From Alsobacter metallidurans (GTDB lineage Bacteria; Pseudomonadota; Alphaproteobacteria; Rhizobiales; Beijerinckiaceae), in assembly GCF_014636935.1 (NCBI RefSeq), contig NZ_BMES01000002.1:62001-126000 (forward strand): a stretch of 64,000 bases of DNA, written 5' to 3'. A model generated the notes under the pieces. That model saw only the letters and a list, made by a program, of their open reading frames with translations. It was not told the origin of the DNA and searched no databases. This document shows, piece by piece, positions 26,961 through 36,543 of this stretch; within the stretch, counting starts at the first letter, position 1, and each line of letters opens with the position of its first letter. The position numbers and the translations under genes were made by a program.

Positions 26961-28409
26961 ATGAGCGAAACCGCCGGCGTCACTGTTTTCCGCAACTGCG
27001 ATTGGCTGGTCGCCTGGGACGGGGCGGCCAAATCCCACGTCTATCTGCGCGGCGCCGATTTCGCGTTTTCGGGTCAGGACATCGTGCATGTCGGCAAGGG
27101 CTATGACGGGCCGGCCGCGGAGGAGATCGACGCTCGCGACCTGATGATCATTCCCGGCTTCGTGGACGTTCACAGCCATCCCGGGCACGAACCCGGCTGG
27201 AAGGGGATGCTCGAGGAGCTGGGTTCGCCCAAGCTCGGCCAGAGCTCGCTGTACGAGTTCATGCCGGTGTTCCAGGTCGGCAAGGAATACACGCGCCCGT
27301 GCCTGCGCGTAGCCGTGTCCGAACTTCTGAAAAGCGGCGTGACGACGATCTGCGATCTCGGCCGCCCGCGCGAGACCTGGGCGGATGAATATGCCGAGAC
27401 CGGTATCCGCGCCGTGCTGTGGGGCATGTTCCGATCCGGACCGTGGAAGACCACGAACGGCCACTCGGTCGAGTACGATCTCGATTTCGTCGCCGGCGAC
27501 AAGGCCCTGAAGGACGCCATCGAGATCGCCGACAAGGCGTCACGGCATCCGTCGGGTCGGATCACGGGCTTCTTCGGTCCGGCGCAGATCGACACGTGCT
27601 CCGAGGGGCAGATCCGCGACGCCCTTGCGGCCGCCCGCGAGCGGAACCAGCCCATCCAGATCCACGCGGCTCAGAGCATCGTCGAATTCCAGGAGATCGT
27701 GCGTCGCTATGGGGCGACGCCCGTGGAGTGGCTCGACCGCATCGGCGCGCTGGGGCCCGATACGATCATCGGGCACTGCATCTTCCTCAACGATCACCCG
27801 TGGATCCACTATCCCCACGCCAACGACTTCGAGATGCTGCGCGACTCCGGCGCCATGGTGGCCCATTGCCCTGTCGTGTTCGCGAGGCGCGGCATCGCGC
27901 TCAACACGCTGTCGCGCTATGTGAAGGCCGGCATCCGCTGCGGCATCGGCACGGACAGCTTCCCGCACAACATGCTCGATGAAATGCGCATGGCCTGTTA
28001 CGCGGGACGCATCATCGGCGGCAGCTTCACCGCCTCGACGACGCACGACGTGTTCATGGGGGCGACCGCCACCGGCGCGGACATGATCCGCCGGCCCGAC
28101 CTCGGCCGGCTGGCGCCGGGTTGCAAGGCGGATTTTTCCGTCGTCGACATGCGCAACCCTTACATGCAGCCCGATTACGAGCCGATCCGCAGCCTCGTGT
28201 ACTCGGCCAACGACCGGGCCATCCGGGACGTCTATGTCGATGGCCGCCAAGTGGTGAAGGCGGGCGAAGTCATGCATTTCGACATCGCCGAGGACATCGA
28301 GCTGCTCCGGCGGGCTCAAGGAGAGGCGATCGCGGCGGCTCCCGGCCACGACTGGGCCGGCCGAAGGCTCGATCAGCTGAGCCCGCGCGTGTTCCCGATC
28401 AGGGACTGA
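26961..28409 (+). CDS. amidohydrolase-superfamily protein (TRZ/ATZ-like), copy A
   Basis: The 482-residue protein has amidohydrolase metal motifs: 'GFVDVHSHPG' (HxH), 'IQIHAAQSIVEF', 'IIGHCIFL' and 'GIGTDSFPHNM' (final metal Asp). The C-terminal 'DLGRLAPGCKADFSVVDMR' is the usual composite-domain return. This is the subtype III (cytosine deaminase/chlorohydrolase-like) architecture with one metal. It is 43 % or so identical by eye to the gene at 28399-29841, which faces it tail-to-tail with an 11-base overlap. Substrates of this group include aminohydrolysable ring compounds; the actual one is unknown. Confidence 0.88.
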   Translation: MSETAGVTVFRNCDWLVAWDGAAKSHVYLRGADFAFSGQDIVHVGKGYDGPAAEEIDARDLMIIPGFVDVHSHPGHEPGWKGMLEELGSPKLGQSSLYEFMPVFQVGKEYTRPCLRVAVSELLKSGVTTICDLGRPRETWADEYAETGIRAVLWGMFRSGPWKTTNGHSVEYDLDFVAGDKALKDAIEIADKASRHPSGRITGFFGPAQIDTCSEGQIRDALAAARERNQPIQIHAAQSIVEFQEIVRRYGATPVEWLDRIGALGPDTIIGHCIFLNDHPWIHYPHANDFEMLRDSGAMVAHCPVVFARRGIALNTLSRYVKAGIRCGIGTDSFPHNMLDEMRMACYAGRIIGGSFTASTTHDVFMGATATGADMIRRPDLGRLAPGCKADFSVVDMRNPYMQPDYEPIRSLVYSANDRAIRDVYVDGRQVVKAGEVMHFDIAEDIELLRRAQGEAIAAAPGHDWAGRRLDQLSPRVFPIRD

Positions 28410-29841
28410 GCGGCAGGGACAAGGGCGCCAGCTTCGCCAGCGGCCGGCGCTGCGGGTCGCCCCGCTCCGCCGCCCGGCAGGCGCGCTTCTGCGCATCCTG
28501 CAGCTGGCGGACCGCGCCCTCGACGTCCATCGTCAGCACGCGGTGGTCTCGCACCACCGGCTGCCCGTCGATGAAGACGTCGCGCACGGCGCGCTCGGCG
28601 GCGCAGTGAATGAGGTTGCGAAGCGGATCGTGCACCGGCTGCATCGTTGGCTGGTCGAGATCGACCAACACGAGATCGGCCTTGGCGCCAACCGCGATGC
28701 GGCCGATGTCCTCGCGGCCGAGCGCCCGCGCGCCGCCCGTGGTGGCGATGTCGAACAGGGTTCCGGTATCCAGATCGAAAACCGATCCCGCCGCAACGCG
28801 CGAGCAGATCAGGGCTTCGCGCATCTCTTCCAGCATGTTGAACGGATAGCTGTCGGTGCCGAGCCCGACATTCACGCCGGCGCGGCGATACCCGCCGAGC
28901 GTTTGCAGCGTCATCCCGGAGCGCGCGAACGTCACCGGGCAGTGGGCGACATTTGTGCCCGAGCGGGCCAGTCTGGCGAGGTCGTCGCGCGTGCGCTGGC
29001 GCGTCCAGCCGTGGTGATCCAGGAAAATGCAGTGCCCGATGATGAGATCCGGGCCGAGCAACCCCAGCCGCTCCATCATCTGTGGCGCGGTCTCACCGGT
29101 GCGGCGCAGCAGCTCTTCGTGCTCGGCCATGGTCTGCGCGCCGTGGATGGTGATGCGGGCGCCTCTGTCGCGCGCCGCCGCCACGGCTTCCTGCAGCAGC
29201 GCCTCCGAACAGGTCTCGATCTGAGAGGGGGCGACGACGCCATCGAGCCGACCGGAGGGATGGGCCTTGGCCTGATCCACCAGGTTCAGCGCCTCCTCGT
29301 AGCGGGCCCGCCCGCGAGCCATGTCCCACTCGAAGTCCAGCCGGTGACTTCCTTCCATCCGCCAGGCCGCCTCGCGGAAGCCCGGCGCGAGCCAGGCCCG
29401 GATGCCGCTCTGAGCGGCGAGCGACAGCCAGTGCGGATGGAAGCCCGCGATGTCGAGGCAGCTGGACACGCCCGAGCGCAGCAGGTCGGCCAGCATCACG
29501 ATCTGGCAAGCGTCCTTGGCGTCGGCGTCTGCATCGATCAGCGCCGAAAACTCATAGAGCGCATTGCCCCACAGCGCGGCCGTCCCGACATCCTCAAACA
29601 GGCCCTTGGCGATCGGCTCGTCGCCTGAATGGCAGTGAATATTGACGAGTCCCGGCATGACCATGCTGCGCCGGCCGTCGATGACTGCATCGGCCTGACC
29701 CGCATAGGCGGAGCCGACATGGGTGATCGTCCCGTCACAGAAAGCGACGTCGACGCCCTGCCGGTAGCGATGCTCGGTCTCTCCGTCGGCGCGGGTGACG
29801 GCCCAGGCGCAATTGCGAATAACGGTGACGGGACCGGGCAT
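28399..29841 (-). CDS. amidohydrolase-superfamily protein (TRZ/ATZ-like), copy B
   Basis: The 480-residue paralogue of copy A has the same motif series: 'GLVNIHCHSG', 'ITIHGAQTMAEHEEL', 'IIGHCIFLDHHGW', 'AHCPVTFARSGMTLQTLG', 'GLGTDSYPFNM' and 'DIGRIAVGAKADLVLVDLD'. The catalytic set is complete. Its last codons overlap those of copy A on the other strand. The two proteins diverge most in the N-terminal third ('DEPIAKGLFEDVG' against 'HEPGWKGMLEELG'), which suggests different substrates. The region upstream of its start is non-coding. Confidence 0.88.
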   Translation of the reverse strand: MPGPVTVIRNCAWAVTRADGETEHRYRQGVDVAFCDGTITHVGSAYAGQADAVIDGRRSMVMPGLVNIHCHSGDEPIAKGLFEDVGTAALWGNALYEFSALIDADADAKDACQIVMLADLLRSGVSSCLDIAGFHPHWLSLAAQSGIRAWLAPGFREAAWRMEGSHRLDFEWDMARGRARYEEALNLVDQAKAHPSGRLDGVVAPSQIETCSEALLQEAVAAARDRGARITIHGAQTMAEHEELLRRTGETAPQMMERLGLLGPDLIIGHCIFLDHHGWTRQRTRDDLARLARSGTNVAHCPVTFARSGMTLQTLGGYRRAGVNVGLGTDSYPFNMLEEMREALICSRVAAGSVFDLDTGTLFDIATTGGARALGREDIGRIAVGAKADLVLVDLDQPTMQPVHDPLRNLIHCAAERAVRDVFIDGQPVVRDHRVLTMDVEGAVRQLQDAQKRACRAAERGDPQRRPLAKLAPLSLPLSP

Positions 29842-30291
29842 GCTGGTTGCTCTCGAAGGGTTTCAGGGCGCGGGCGACCTTCGGCGAAGCTGCGGCTCCA
29901 AGTCAATTGCGGCCGTCGCCAGGGCAGGTGAGGGACCGGGCGCATCCATCGCCGTCTGGCGCGCCATCATTGTTGGATGCGCTCCAGCGTCCATATGGCG
30001 ACTCGCGACGGGGCCGGCAGAACGGACGCGTTGCTCTCCGTCGCCCGAGATCTCGCTGTTCGGTTGGAGATGGCTCCCGCCTGTCGGGAATTGCCGGCGT
30101 GAGAACGCGCGGTGAAGTTCTGCGTCATCATCTCATCCGCACAGCGTCCGCGTGCTCCGGATTTCCGGACGTTCGAGCCCTGACGGCCAGACGATCCGAG
30201 AGCAGACGGCGCCGCTGCCTCATCATGACCTTTTTCGTCCGCAAACCTTGCGTTGATTCGGGAGGAATATTCGTCCGTTAATGGTGGGGGT
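29842..30291. other. intergenic region
   Basis: This 450-base gap lies between divergent genes. Small forward frames exist but are Arg-rich shadows without a ribosome site. I see no RNA, repeat or operator; it presumably holds the promoters of copy B and of the glucanase. Confidence 0.5.
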
Positions 30292-31866
30292 ATGATGAAG
30301 GATCTTAGCGGTTACAAGCTGACGTTCAGCGACGATTTCAACAGCCGCAGCATTTCTCAGACCGGCGCGGCGACGAAGTGGTCGGACATCCGGCCAGAGT
30401 GGCGGTATGACGCCAATTCGGACATCGGCTTCGGCAGGTCGTCCTTCTTGGACGCAGCCTCGGGCTATGATCCGTTCAAGGTCGCCAACGGCGTGCTGAC
30501 CATCACGGCGCAGCCGGACAAGACGCCCTACGGTTATCCGGGCAGCTGGGAATCCGGCTTGATCCACACGCGGGGCGAGTTCGCGCAGACCTACGGCTAT
30601 TTCGAGATGCGGGCGGACATGTCCGACGTGAAGGGCGCCTGGGACGCGTTCTGGCTCATGCCCGTCACGCCGGCCAACAACAAGCCCGGCTGGCAGGAAC
30701 TCGACATCGTCGAGCACTACGGCAAGTACACGCCGGGCGTTTATAGCTGGATTCATACCACCGATTACCACCCCAACCCCAACGAGACGCTGCAGGTCTT
30801 CAGCAATCACCCCGACCAGACGCAGGGTTTCCATACCTACGGGATGGACTGGAACGACAAGACGATCGGCTTCTACTATGACGGCCAACTGATGGGGACG
30901 CGGGCGACGCCCAGCGACATGCATGGCCCGATGTACCTCCTGGCGAACCTCGCCGTGGAGGATGGCGCCGACCCGGCCGGTCCGCCGCTCCATATGCAGA
31001 TCGACTATATCCGCGCCTATTCCAACAACCCGAACGCGACGCCCGAGACGCCGCCCACGTCTCAAGTTCCAACTGAAGGCGCCGACAAGCTTTCCGGACA
31101 AGGCGGCAACGATGTCATCGACGGAAAGGGAGGTGATGACGTCATCAACGGCATGGGCGGGAACGACACAATCTTGGGCGCTGGCGGCGCGGACACGCTG
31201 TGGGGTAACGAAGGCAACGACTCATTGAACGGGGGAGGTGGCAGCGACGTCATGTATGGTGGCGTCGGCAACGACACCTACATCGTTCATGACGTCGGCG
31301 ACAAAGTCGTTGAACTCGCGAACGAAGGGTTCGATTTGGTTCGGAGCGGCGTCACGTACTCGTTGGCCGCGAATGTGGAGCGACTCGAGATCATCTACGC
31401 GGCCAACGCGGATGGATATGGGAATACGCTGGACAACCAGCTGACCGGCAACGCCGCCGCCAACCAGCTGCACGGCGGCGCCGGCGCCGATATGCTGGAC
31501 GGGAAGGGCGGCGCCGACGTGCTCTTCGGGGACGCCGGCAACGACATCTTCCGGTTCTCCACTGCGCCGGCTGCGGGCAACGTCGACACGATCGCGGATT
31601 TCGCAAACGCGGCCGGCAACAACGACACGATCCATCTCGAGAACGCGATCTTCACCGCGCTTACCAAGGCGGGCGTGCTCTCGGCGGCGTCGTTCGCCGC
31701 AAACGCGGCCGGCGTCGCCCAGGACGCCAACGACTTCGTGGTCTACGAGACCGACACCGGCAAGCTCTTCTACGACAGCAACGGTTCGGCCGCGGGCGGG
31801 GCGGTGCAGATCGCCACGCTTGCCAATCACCCCGCGCTGACGGCCGGCGACTTCTGGATCGTCTGA
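30292..31866 (+). CDS. secreted GH16 glucanase with RTX repeats (ExsH/EglC-like)
   Basis: About 524 residues. Residues 1-250 form a glycoside hydrolase family 16 domain with the catalytic motif 'ELDIVEHYG' (E-x-D-x-x-E) and 'FHTYGMDWND'. Then come RTX calcium-binding repeats ('GQGGNDVIDGKGGDD', 'GNDTILGAGGADTL' and similar) over about residues 265-330 and 380-420, and a C-terminal secretion-type tail ending 'GDFWIV'. There is no N-terminal signal peptide, as expected for type I secretion. The ATG at 30292 follows a G-rich ribosome site. The family cleaves acidic exopolysaccharide or beta-1,3/1,4-glucans, which shapes polymer length and biofilm. No type I secretion genes lie in the window. Confidence 0.9.
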   Translation: MMKDLSGYKLTFSDDFNSRSISQTGAATKWSDIRPEWRYDANSDIGFGRSSFLDAASGYDPFKVANGVLTITAQPDKTPYGYPGSWESGLIHTRGEFAQTYGYFEMRADMSDVKGAWDAFWLMPVTPANNKPGWQELDIVEHYGKYTPGVYSWIHTTDYHPNPNETLQVFSNHPDQTQGFHTYGMDWNDKTIGFYYDGQLMGTRATPSDMHGPMYLLANLAVEDGADPAGPPLHMQIDYIRAYSNNPNATPETPPTSQVPTEGADKLSGQGGNDVIDGKGGDDVINGMGGNDTILGAGGADTLWGNEGNDSLNGGGGSDVMYGGVGNDTYIVHDVGDKVVELANEGFDLVRSGVTYSLAANVERLEIIYAANADGYGNTLDNQLTGNAAANQLHGGAGADMLDGKGGADVLFGDAGNDIFRFSTAPAAGNVDTIADFANAAGNNDTIHLENAIFTALTKAGVLSAASFAANAAGVAQDANDFVVYETDTGKLFYDSNGSAAGGAVQIATLANHPALTAGDFWIV

Positions 31867-31921
31867 CGGTGCGACGCGATCGGCGCCCCGCGCGCCGGTC
31901 GCCTTTCGGCTGCGGCCAGCC

Positions 31922-33931
31922 CTACCGACCCTGCGGCGGACATCGCGCCTCCGCGGTGGCGATGCGCACCGGCTCCGTATAACCCTTCAGCGGGACGGCC
32001 CCGAGGTCGCGAAAGCGCGTGCGCGCCAGCGTGGCCAGCACGGCCGGGTCCGTCCCGGGCGCGGCCCGCGCCTGCTCGAGCGTTTCGGCCGCGATCACGA
32101 TCGGGACGCCGTGCGGGTTGCACAGGCCCTCCAGCCGGGCCGCGAGGTTCATGGGGTCGCCGATGGCGCTGAAGTTCGTCTTCTGCTTGGAGCCGTAGTC
32201 CCCTACGAAGGCGAGCCCGCTCGCCACCGCGGCCTTGAAGCGCAGCCCCTCGCCGCCGTCTTCGCCCGGCAGCGCGTCCTGCTCGATCAGCTCGATCGCG
32301 GCCGCCACCGCCCGGGCGGCGTGGTCCGGCTGTTCGCCCACCCCGTTCCAGAACGCGATCACGGCGTCGCCGTCGAACTTGTCCAGCGTCGCCCCGTAGC
32401 GGTCCAGCACCGCCTGCGCGGCCGCAAACTTGGCGTTCAAGGCCTGGATAATGGCGGTCGGCTGCCGTCGGCGGCTCTCGCAGAACTGGATGAAACCGCG
32501 CAGGTCCGCGACCAGCACCGAGATCGGCCGCTCCTCGCCGCCCACCACGTCGTCCCGCCGCAGCGCCGCCGCCACCACCTTGGCGGGCAGGTAGCGGCCA
32601 AACGAGCGCCGCAGGTCGGCCAACGCCAGGTCGCGCCGCACCGCCAGCGTCATTGCGCCCATGAACCCCGCCGCGCTCACCAGCATCAGCGTGTGCCCGA
32701 GCGGCAACCACAGGCCCAACCCGCGGACGGCCAGCGCGGCGACGCCCAGAAACGCCGCCGCGAGCCCGACGATCGCGGCGACCACCCCGGCAAACGCCAC
32801 CGCGGTGGTGGAGAACAGCGTCGGCCGCTCGGCCGGCATCCGGGCCAGCCGGCGGCTCAAGCCCAGAAACACCAGCACGGCGGCCGCCGCCATCAGTCCG
32901 CTCGCGGCCGCCCGCGCCGGCGGGTCCGCCAGGCGTGGCGTGCGCGCCGACGCGGCGCTCTCCACTGCGGCCGCCTGCACGAGCACGCCCGGCGCCACGT
33001 TGCGGTCGCCGAAATCGAGCGTCAGCCCGGCCGGTGCGCACGGGTCCGCCGGCGCGGCGGCGGCAGGCTGGCGCATGAACCGGTCCGGCCCGCGCCGCAG
33101 GTCCTCGCCCACGATGCCGGTTCCGATCAGCACCACGCGGTTGCGGAGAGAGGCCTGCAGCCGCCCCAACCCGTCCGCGGACGCCAGACAGCTCTCGAAG
33201 CGCCGCACCGTGATCACCGGCGCGGTGCGCAGCGGCGCGCCCGGAAACAAGAGCACGCGGCTCTGCTCGCGCACGCTGAGGTCGTCGTCGTCGTTCGCCG
33301 CGAGGCGGTCCGCGAAGCCGGCCTGGATCTCGCCCGTCGCCAGCCGCAGCCGCGTCGCCACGCTGCGCACCACGCCGTCCTCCTCCGCCTGGAGGTCCAC
33401 AACCCCGACGCCGCCCGGCCCGACAAGGTCGCGATAAGCCTGCGCCGGTCGCACGGTCGGGTAGGAGCCGATCACGACCCGGTCGGTCTCGCGTTCCAGC
33501 AGGGCCCGCAGCGGAGCGTCGAAGCTGCGCAGGTCCGCGCCCGCGATCGCGAGGTCCGCCGGGTCGAGCGCCAGCACGAGATCAAAGCCCACCTTGCGCG
33601 CGCCCAGGTCCAGCGCCCGGCGGCCGAGCTCGGCCAGCTGTCGATGCTGCAGCGCGCGCGGCGCCAGCGACCAGGGCGGCCCGTCCAGCGTCTCCTGGTC
33701 GATCAGCAGCACCACGGCGTTGGGCCACGCGCTGGCGGCGTCCGGGTGTTGCAGCAGCGCGGCCGAGAGGTCGTAGAGCGGCGCGTTCGGCCCTGAAAGA
33801 GGCGAGAACGGTCCAGAGAAACCGCTCCAGCCGCCTATCGCCGCGCAAGCCGCCACGAGGGCAAAGCAGGCTGCCGACGAGAGCGCGCGCTGTCGCCAGA
33901 AGGGCTTGCCGAGCGCCGCGCCTGTGGTCAT
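31922..33931 (-). CDS. CHASE2-domain adenylate/guanylate cyclase
   Basis: About 669 residues. There is an N-terminal helix (about 15-35), a large extracytoplasmic CHASE2 domain ('VVLLIDQETLDGPPWS', 'GFDLVLALD', 'NRVVLIGTGIVGEDL'), then three helices near 370-470 and a class III nucleotidyl cyclase domain. Catalytic features are visible: 'VADLRGFIQFCESR' and 'KFDGDAVIAFWNG' (two metal Asp), 'SAIGDPMNLAARLEG' (Asp for base selection; Asn and Arg of the transition state). The enzyme looks active and probably makes cAMP. The start at 33931 lies 16 bases after the FecR-like gene, so the two form one transcript. A cyclic-nucleotide-binding protein is encoded at 39.6-42.6 kb. Confidence 0.9.
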   Translation of the reverse strand: MTTGAALGKPFWRQRALSSAACFALVAACAAIGGWSGFSGPFSPLSGPNAPLYDLSAALLQHPDAASAWPNAVVLLIDQETLDGPPWSLAPRALQHRQLAELGRRALDLGARKVGFDLVLALDPADLAIAGADLRSFDAPLRALLERETDRVVIGSYPTVRPAQAYRDLVGPGGVGVVDLQAEEDGVVRSVATRLRLATGEIQAGFADRLAANDDDDLSVREQSRVLLFPGAPLRTAPVITVRRFESCLASADGLGRLQASLRNRVVLIGTGIVGEDLRRGPDRFMRQPAAAAPADPCAPAGLTLDFGDRNVAPGVLVQAAAVESAASARTPRLADPPARAAASGLMAAAAVLVFLGLSRRLARMPAERPTLFSTTAVAFAGVVAAIVGLAAAFLGVAALAVRGLGLWLPLGHTLMLVSAAGFMGAMTLAVRRDLALADLRRSFGRYLPAKVVAAALRRDDVVGGEERPISVLVADLRGFIQFCESRRRQPTAIIQALNAKFAAAQAVLDRYGATLDKFDGDAVIAFWNGVGEQPDHAARAVAAAIELIEQDALPGEDGGEGLRFKAAVASGLAFVGDYGSKQKTNFSAIGDPMNLAARLEGLCNPHGVPIVIAAETLEQARAAPGTDPAVLATLARTRFRDLGAVPLKGYTEPVRIATAEARCPPQGR

Positions 33932-33947
33932 GGAACGCTGGCGCCTC

Positions 33948-34376
33948 CTATTTCGGCGAGGCCGGCGGCCGCACCGATCGCAACAGCACGCCGCCCGTTT
34001 CGCTGGGGGAGGCCGGCGGCGCGCATGCTCCCATGGGGGCGATCCGCGGCCCGTCGCCATCGGCGTCGATGCCGCCCTGGCCGACATGCACGGCGCCCGC
34101 GCCCTCCACCCGGAACGTCTTGCTGGCGCCTTCGTGGCAGAACGCGAAGCCTTCCCGGGCGCGCAGCACCACCATCGCGCCCGCCGGAAGGGTTTGCATC
34201 AACGCCATGGGGGCGAGGCGGCCATCGGCCAGCACCTGAGGCTTTCCCCGGAGCGCCGAGACATAGCCGGCCGGCTGCTCCTGCGCGCAGGCCGCGCCAG
34301 GCGCGACCAGGCCCGCCGCCAGAAGCGCCAGGCCGGCCAGCGGCGGGCCATGTCCAGACCATCTCGAGCCAATCAT
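33948..34376 (-). CDS. small exported FecR-like protein
   Basis: The 142-residue protein has a signal peptide (hydrophobic 'LAGLALLAAGLVAPGAACAQ') and a short domain beginning 'GYVSALRGKPQVLADGRLAPM', followed by 'GAMVVLRAREGFAFCHEG' and 'KTFRVEGAGAVHVG'. This is the FecR beta-structure pattern (G-x-V...G.....L..G..v..G..v.T...). AGGAGG precedes the ATG at 34376. A C-terminal 'GVLLRSVRPPASPK' follows. FecR/CHASE2-cyclase pairs are common in alphaproteobacteria; the exported FecR-like protein probably acts with the cyclase sensor domain in the periplasm. It is divergent from the caspase gene. Confidence 0.75.
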   Translation of the reverse strand: MIGSRWSGHGPPLAGLALLAAGLVAPGAACAQEQPAGYVSALRGKPQVLADGRLAPMALMQTLPAGAMVVLRAREGFAFCHEGASKTFRVEGAGAVHVGQGGIDADGDGPRIAPMGACAPPASPSETGGVLLRSVRPPASPK

Positions 34377-34597
34377 GCAGCCCTCCTGCGGCGACGCGTT
34401 CGGCGACCAAGCGAGAGCGCCAGCATAGCGCAGACAGCAGCCCGTGCGGTGCCGAAAGACACGCTGTAGTTGCAGGCCGACCGTGTGCGCCCGCGCACGT
34501 CGCGGGCCGTCGACGAATTGCCGGGGTTCCGGTTCGCGCTTACGCTTTCGGCTCCGCAAGACGCGCCCCGTCGCGCCTGCGATGCGGGCTGGATGTG

Positions 34598-36364
34598 ATG
34601 GCGATGATCAGGATCCCATCGCGGAGCGCCGGCGCCACGGTCGCTCTCGTCTGGTTGATGTTTCTGGCGCTCGCATGCGGTTCCGCGATGGCGGACCGGC
34701 GCGTCGCGCTCGTGATGGGCAACGCCCACTACGGCAAGATCAACCGGCTCGAAAACCCGCTCAACGATGCGCCCGACCTCGCCGAGGCGCTGCGCAAGCT
34801 CGGCTTCCACGTCATCCTGCGCACGGACGCCGACAAGGGCGGCTTCGACCGGGCCCTTTCGGAATTCGCCCGCAAGGCCGCCGGCGCCGATGCGGCGCTG
34901 TTCTACTACGCCGGCCATGGCATCCAGTACCAGCGCCAGAACTACCTGCTGCCGATCGACATCGAGGTTGAGGACTACAACGACGTCGAGTTCCAGGCCG
35001 TCAATGTGGCCCGTGTCATGTCGGCGCTGGAGCGCTCCAGCGGCGTCAAGATCATCGTGCTGGACGCCTGCCGGGACAACCCGCTCGATCGTCGTCTTAC
35101 CCAGGCGAGCCGCGCCGTCTCGGCCTCGCGCGGGCTCGCCCGGATCGATCGCACCGAGGGGCTGGTGATCGCCTACGCGACCGCGCCCGACCAGGTCGCG
35201 CAGGATGGCCGCGGCCGCAACAGCCCCTTCACGGAAGCGCTGATCCGCCGTTTGGCCGAGCCTGGGCTGGAGATCGCCACGCTGTTCCGCCGCGTCACGC
35301 AGGACGTGTATGAGCGCACGGAGGGCCGCCAGCGGCCCGAAGTGTCGATCTCGCTGCTGGGCGACTATTTCCTGAATGGCGGCGAAACCGACGCGCTCGC
35401 CTGGGCGCGGGTGCGCGAGTCGTCCGATGCGGCCGAATTCCAGGCGTTCAAGGCCCGCTATCCCAATTCGCCCTTCGCCCGCGAGGCGCAATACCGCCTC
35501 GACATGCTGGACCGCTTCCGCAAGGTCGAGGAACAGCGCGTCGCGTTCGAGCAGGAGCGGGCCCGCGAGCGCGAGCGCGCCCAGCGAGAAGCCCAGGAGC
35601 AGGACCGCGTCCGACTCGAGGCGCAGCGCCGCATCTTCGCCCGACTGGAAGCCGACGCCGCCCGGGACGCCGAGCGGCGCGCCGCGGAGCGCCGCGAGGA
35701 GGCCCGCCTCGAAGCCGAGCGGCAGGCCGCCGAGAAACGTGAGGCCGAGCGCCAGAGCGCCGAAAAGCAGGATGCGGCGCGCGAGGCCGAAAAGCTCGCC
35801 GTGCAGCGGCGCATTGAAGCCGAGCGGGTTGCGGCCGCTCGGCGCGAGGCCGAGCGTGTCGCCGCCGAGGACCTCGCCCGCCGCGAGGCCGCACAGCGAG
35901 AGGCCGACCGTCGCGAGGTGGAGCGCATCGCCGCCCAGAAGCGCCTCGACGCCGAGCGCCAGCGGGCCGCCGACGCCGAAGCCGATCGCCAGGAGGCGCT
36001 GCGCATAGCCGAGCAGAGCAAGGAGGCTCTGCGCCGCGAAGTCGAGCAGCTTGCCGCCCGCCGCCGGCAGGACGGCGACCGCGTCGCCGACATTGGCGCC
36101 GCGCCGGTCGCGCTGGCCGATCCTGCGCCCGGCCTCTCCCGCCGCTTCGACGCCGGCCTCACGGAGGCGGAGCGCCGCGAAGTCGAGCAACGCGCGGCCG
36201 AGCGCCGCCAGGCCCTTGAGGCAGACCGACGCGAACTCGCCCGCCTCACCGAGCTGCGCAAACACGCAACCCCGCGTGAAGCGCGCCGCCTCGACGCCGC
36301 CATCCGCAAACTCCAGTCCGCCCTCGCGGCCCGCGACAAGCCCGCTACGGCCCAGACGCCCTGA
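34598..36364 (+). CDS. caspase-like (orthocaspase) protein with long coiled coil
   Basis: About 588 residues. A signal peptide or N-terminal helix ('ATVALVWLMFLALACGSAMA') is followed by a p20 caspase-like domain: 'RVALVMGNAHYGKINRL', catalytic His in 'YYAGHGIQ' and Cys in 'IVLDACRDNP'. The basic-residue pocket cannot be judged. Then comes a short element 'ALAWARVRESSDAAEF' with 'YPNSPFAREAQYRL', and about 250 residues of highly charged Arg/Glu/Ala coiled coil (roughly 300-550). Peptidase C14 family members cleave after basic residues. The signal sequence suggests periplasmic activity. It is divergent from the FecR/cyclase genes; the SUMF1-like protein downstream carries the same short element. 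Confidence 0.9.
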   Translation: MAMIRIPSRSAGATVALVWLMFLALACGSAMADRRVALVMGNAHYGKINRLENPLNDAPDLAEALRKLGFHVILRTDADKGGFDRALSEFARKAAGADAALFYYAGHGIQYQRQNYLLPIDIEVEDYNDVEFQAVNVARVMSALERSSGVKIIVLDACRDNPLDRRLTQASRAVSASRGLARIDRTEGLVIAYATAPDQVAQDGRGRNSPFTEALIRRLAEPGLEIATLFRRVTQDVYERTEGRQRPEVSISLLGDYFLNGGETDALAWARVRESSDAAEFQAFKARYPNSPFAREAQYRLDMLDRFRKVEEQRVAFEQERARERERAQREAQEQDRVRLEAQRRIFARLEADAARDAERRAAERREEARLEAERQAAEKREAERQSAEKQDAAREAEKLAVQRRIEAERVAAARREAERVAAEDLARREAAQREADRREVERIAAQKRLDAERQRAADAEADRQEALRIAEQSKEALRREVEQLAARRRQDGDRVADIGAAPVALADPAPGLSRRFDAGLTEAERREVEQRAAERRQALEADRRELARLTELRKHATPREARRLDAAIRKLQSALAARDKPATAQTP

Positions 36365-36409
36365 GCGCTTGCTTGGCGCGGGAGCGGCGCCCGCCGCCCG
36401 AGATCCTCG

Positions 36410-36494
36410 CCGTCATTGCGAGCCGGAGGCGAAGCAATCCAGCCTAAGGGCCCGGCATCAGGCTGGATTGCTTCGCTGTCGCTCGCAATGACGG
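36410..36494. repeat. palindromic intergenic repeat
   Basis: Two arms of about 35 bases, beginning CCGTCATTGCGAGC and ending GCTCGCAATGACGG, form a long imperfect inverted repeat around a short centre. It lies between the convergent caspase and SUMF1-like genes. The word CCGTCATTGCGAGC with an AAGCAATCCAG continuation is typical of a dispersed palindromic repeat family in rhizobia and relatives. It probably folds in both transcripts and may serve as a 3' end. Confidence 0.8.
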
Positions 36495-36543
36495 GGAGAG
36501 TGGCGCCAACAACCCGGCGCCCCGGGGCCGAACCCACCGACAA

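Noticed and set aside
29842-30291. Small genes in the gap before the glucanase
   Set aside because: Candidate frames are Arg-rich, lack ribosome sites and show no helix, signal or motif.
34373-36265. 630-codon minus-strand open frame opposite the caspase gene
   Set aside because: Leu/Ala/Gly-rich mirror of the charged coiled coil; no motif or ribosome site.
36410-36494. Possible attenuator or riboswitch
   Set aside because: The long symmetric arms between convergent gene ends fit a dispersed palindromic repeat, not a leader RNA.
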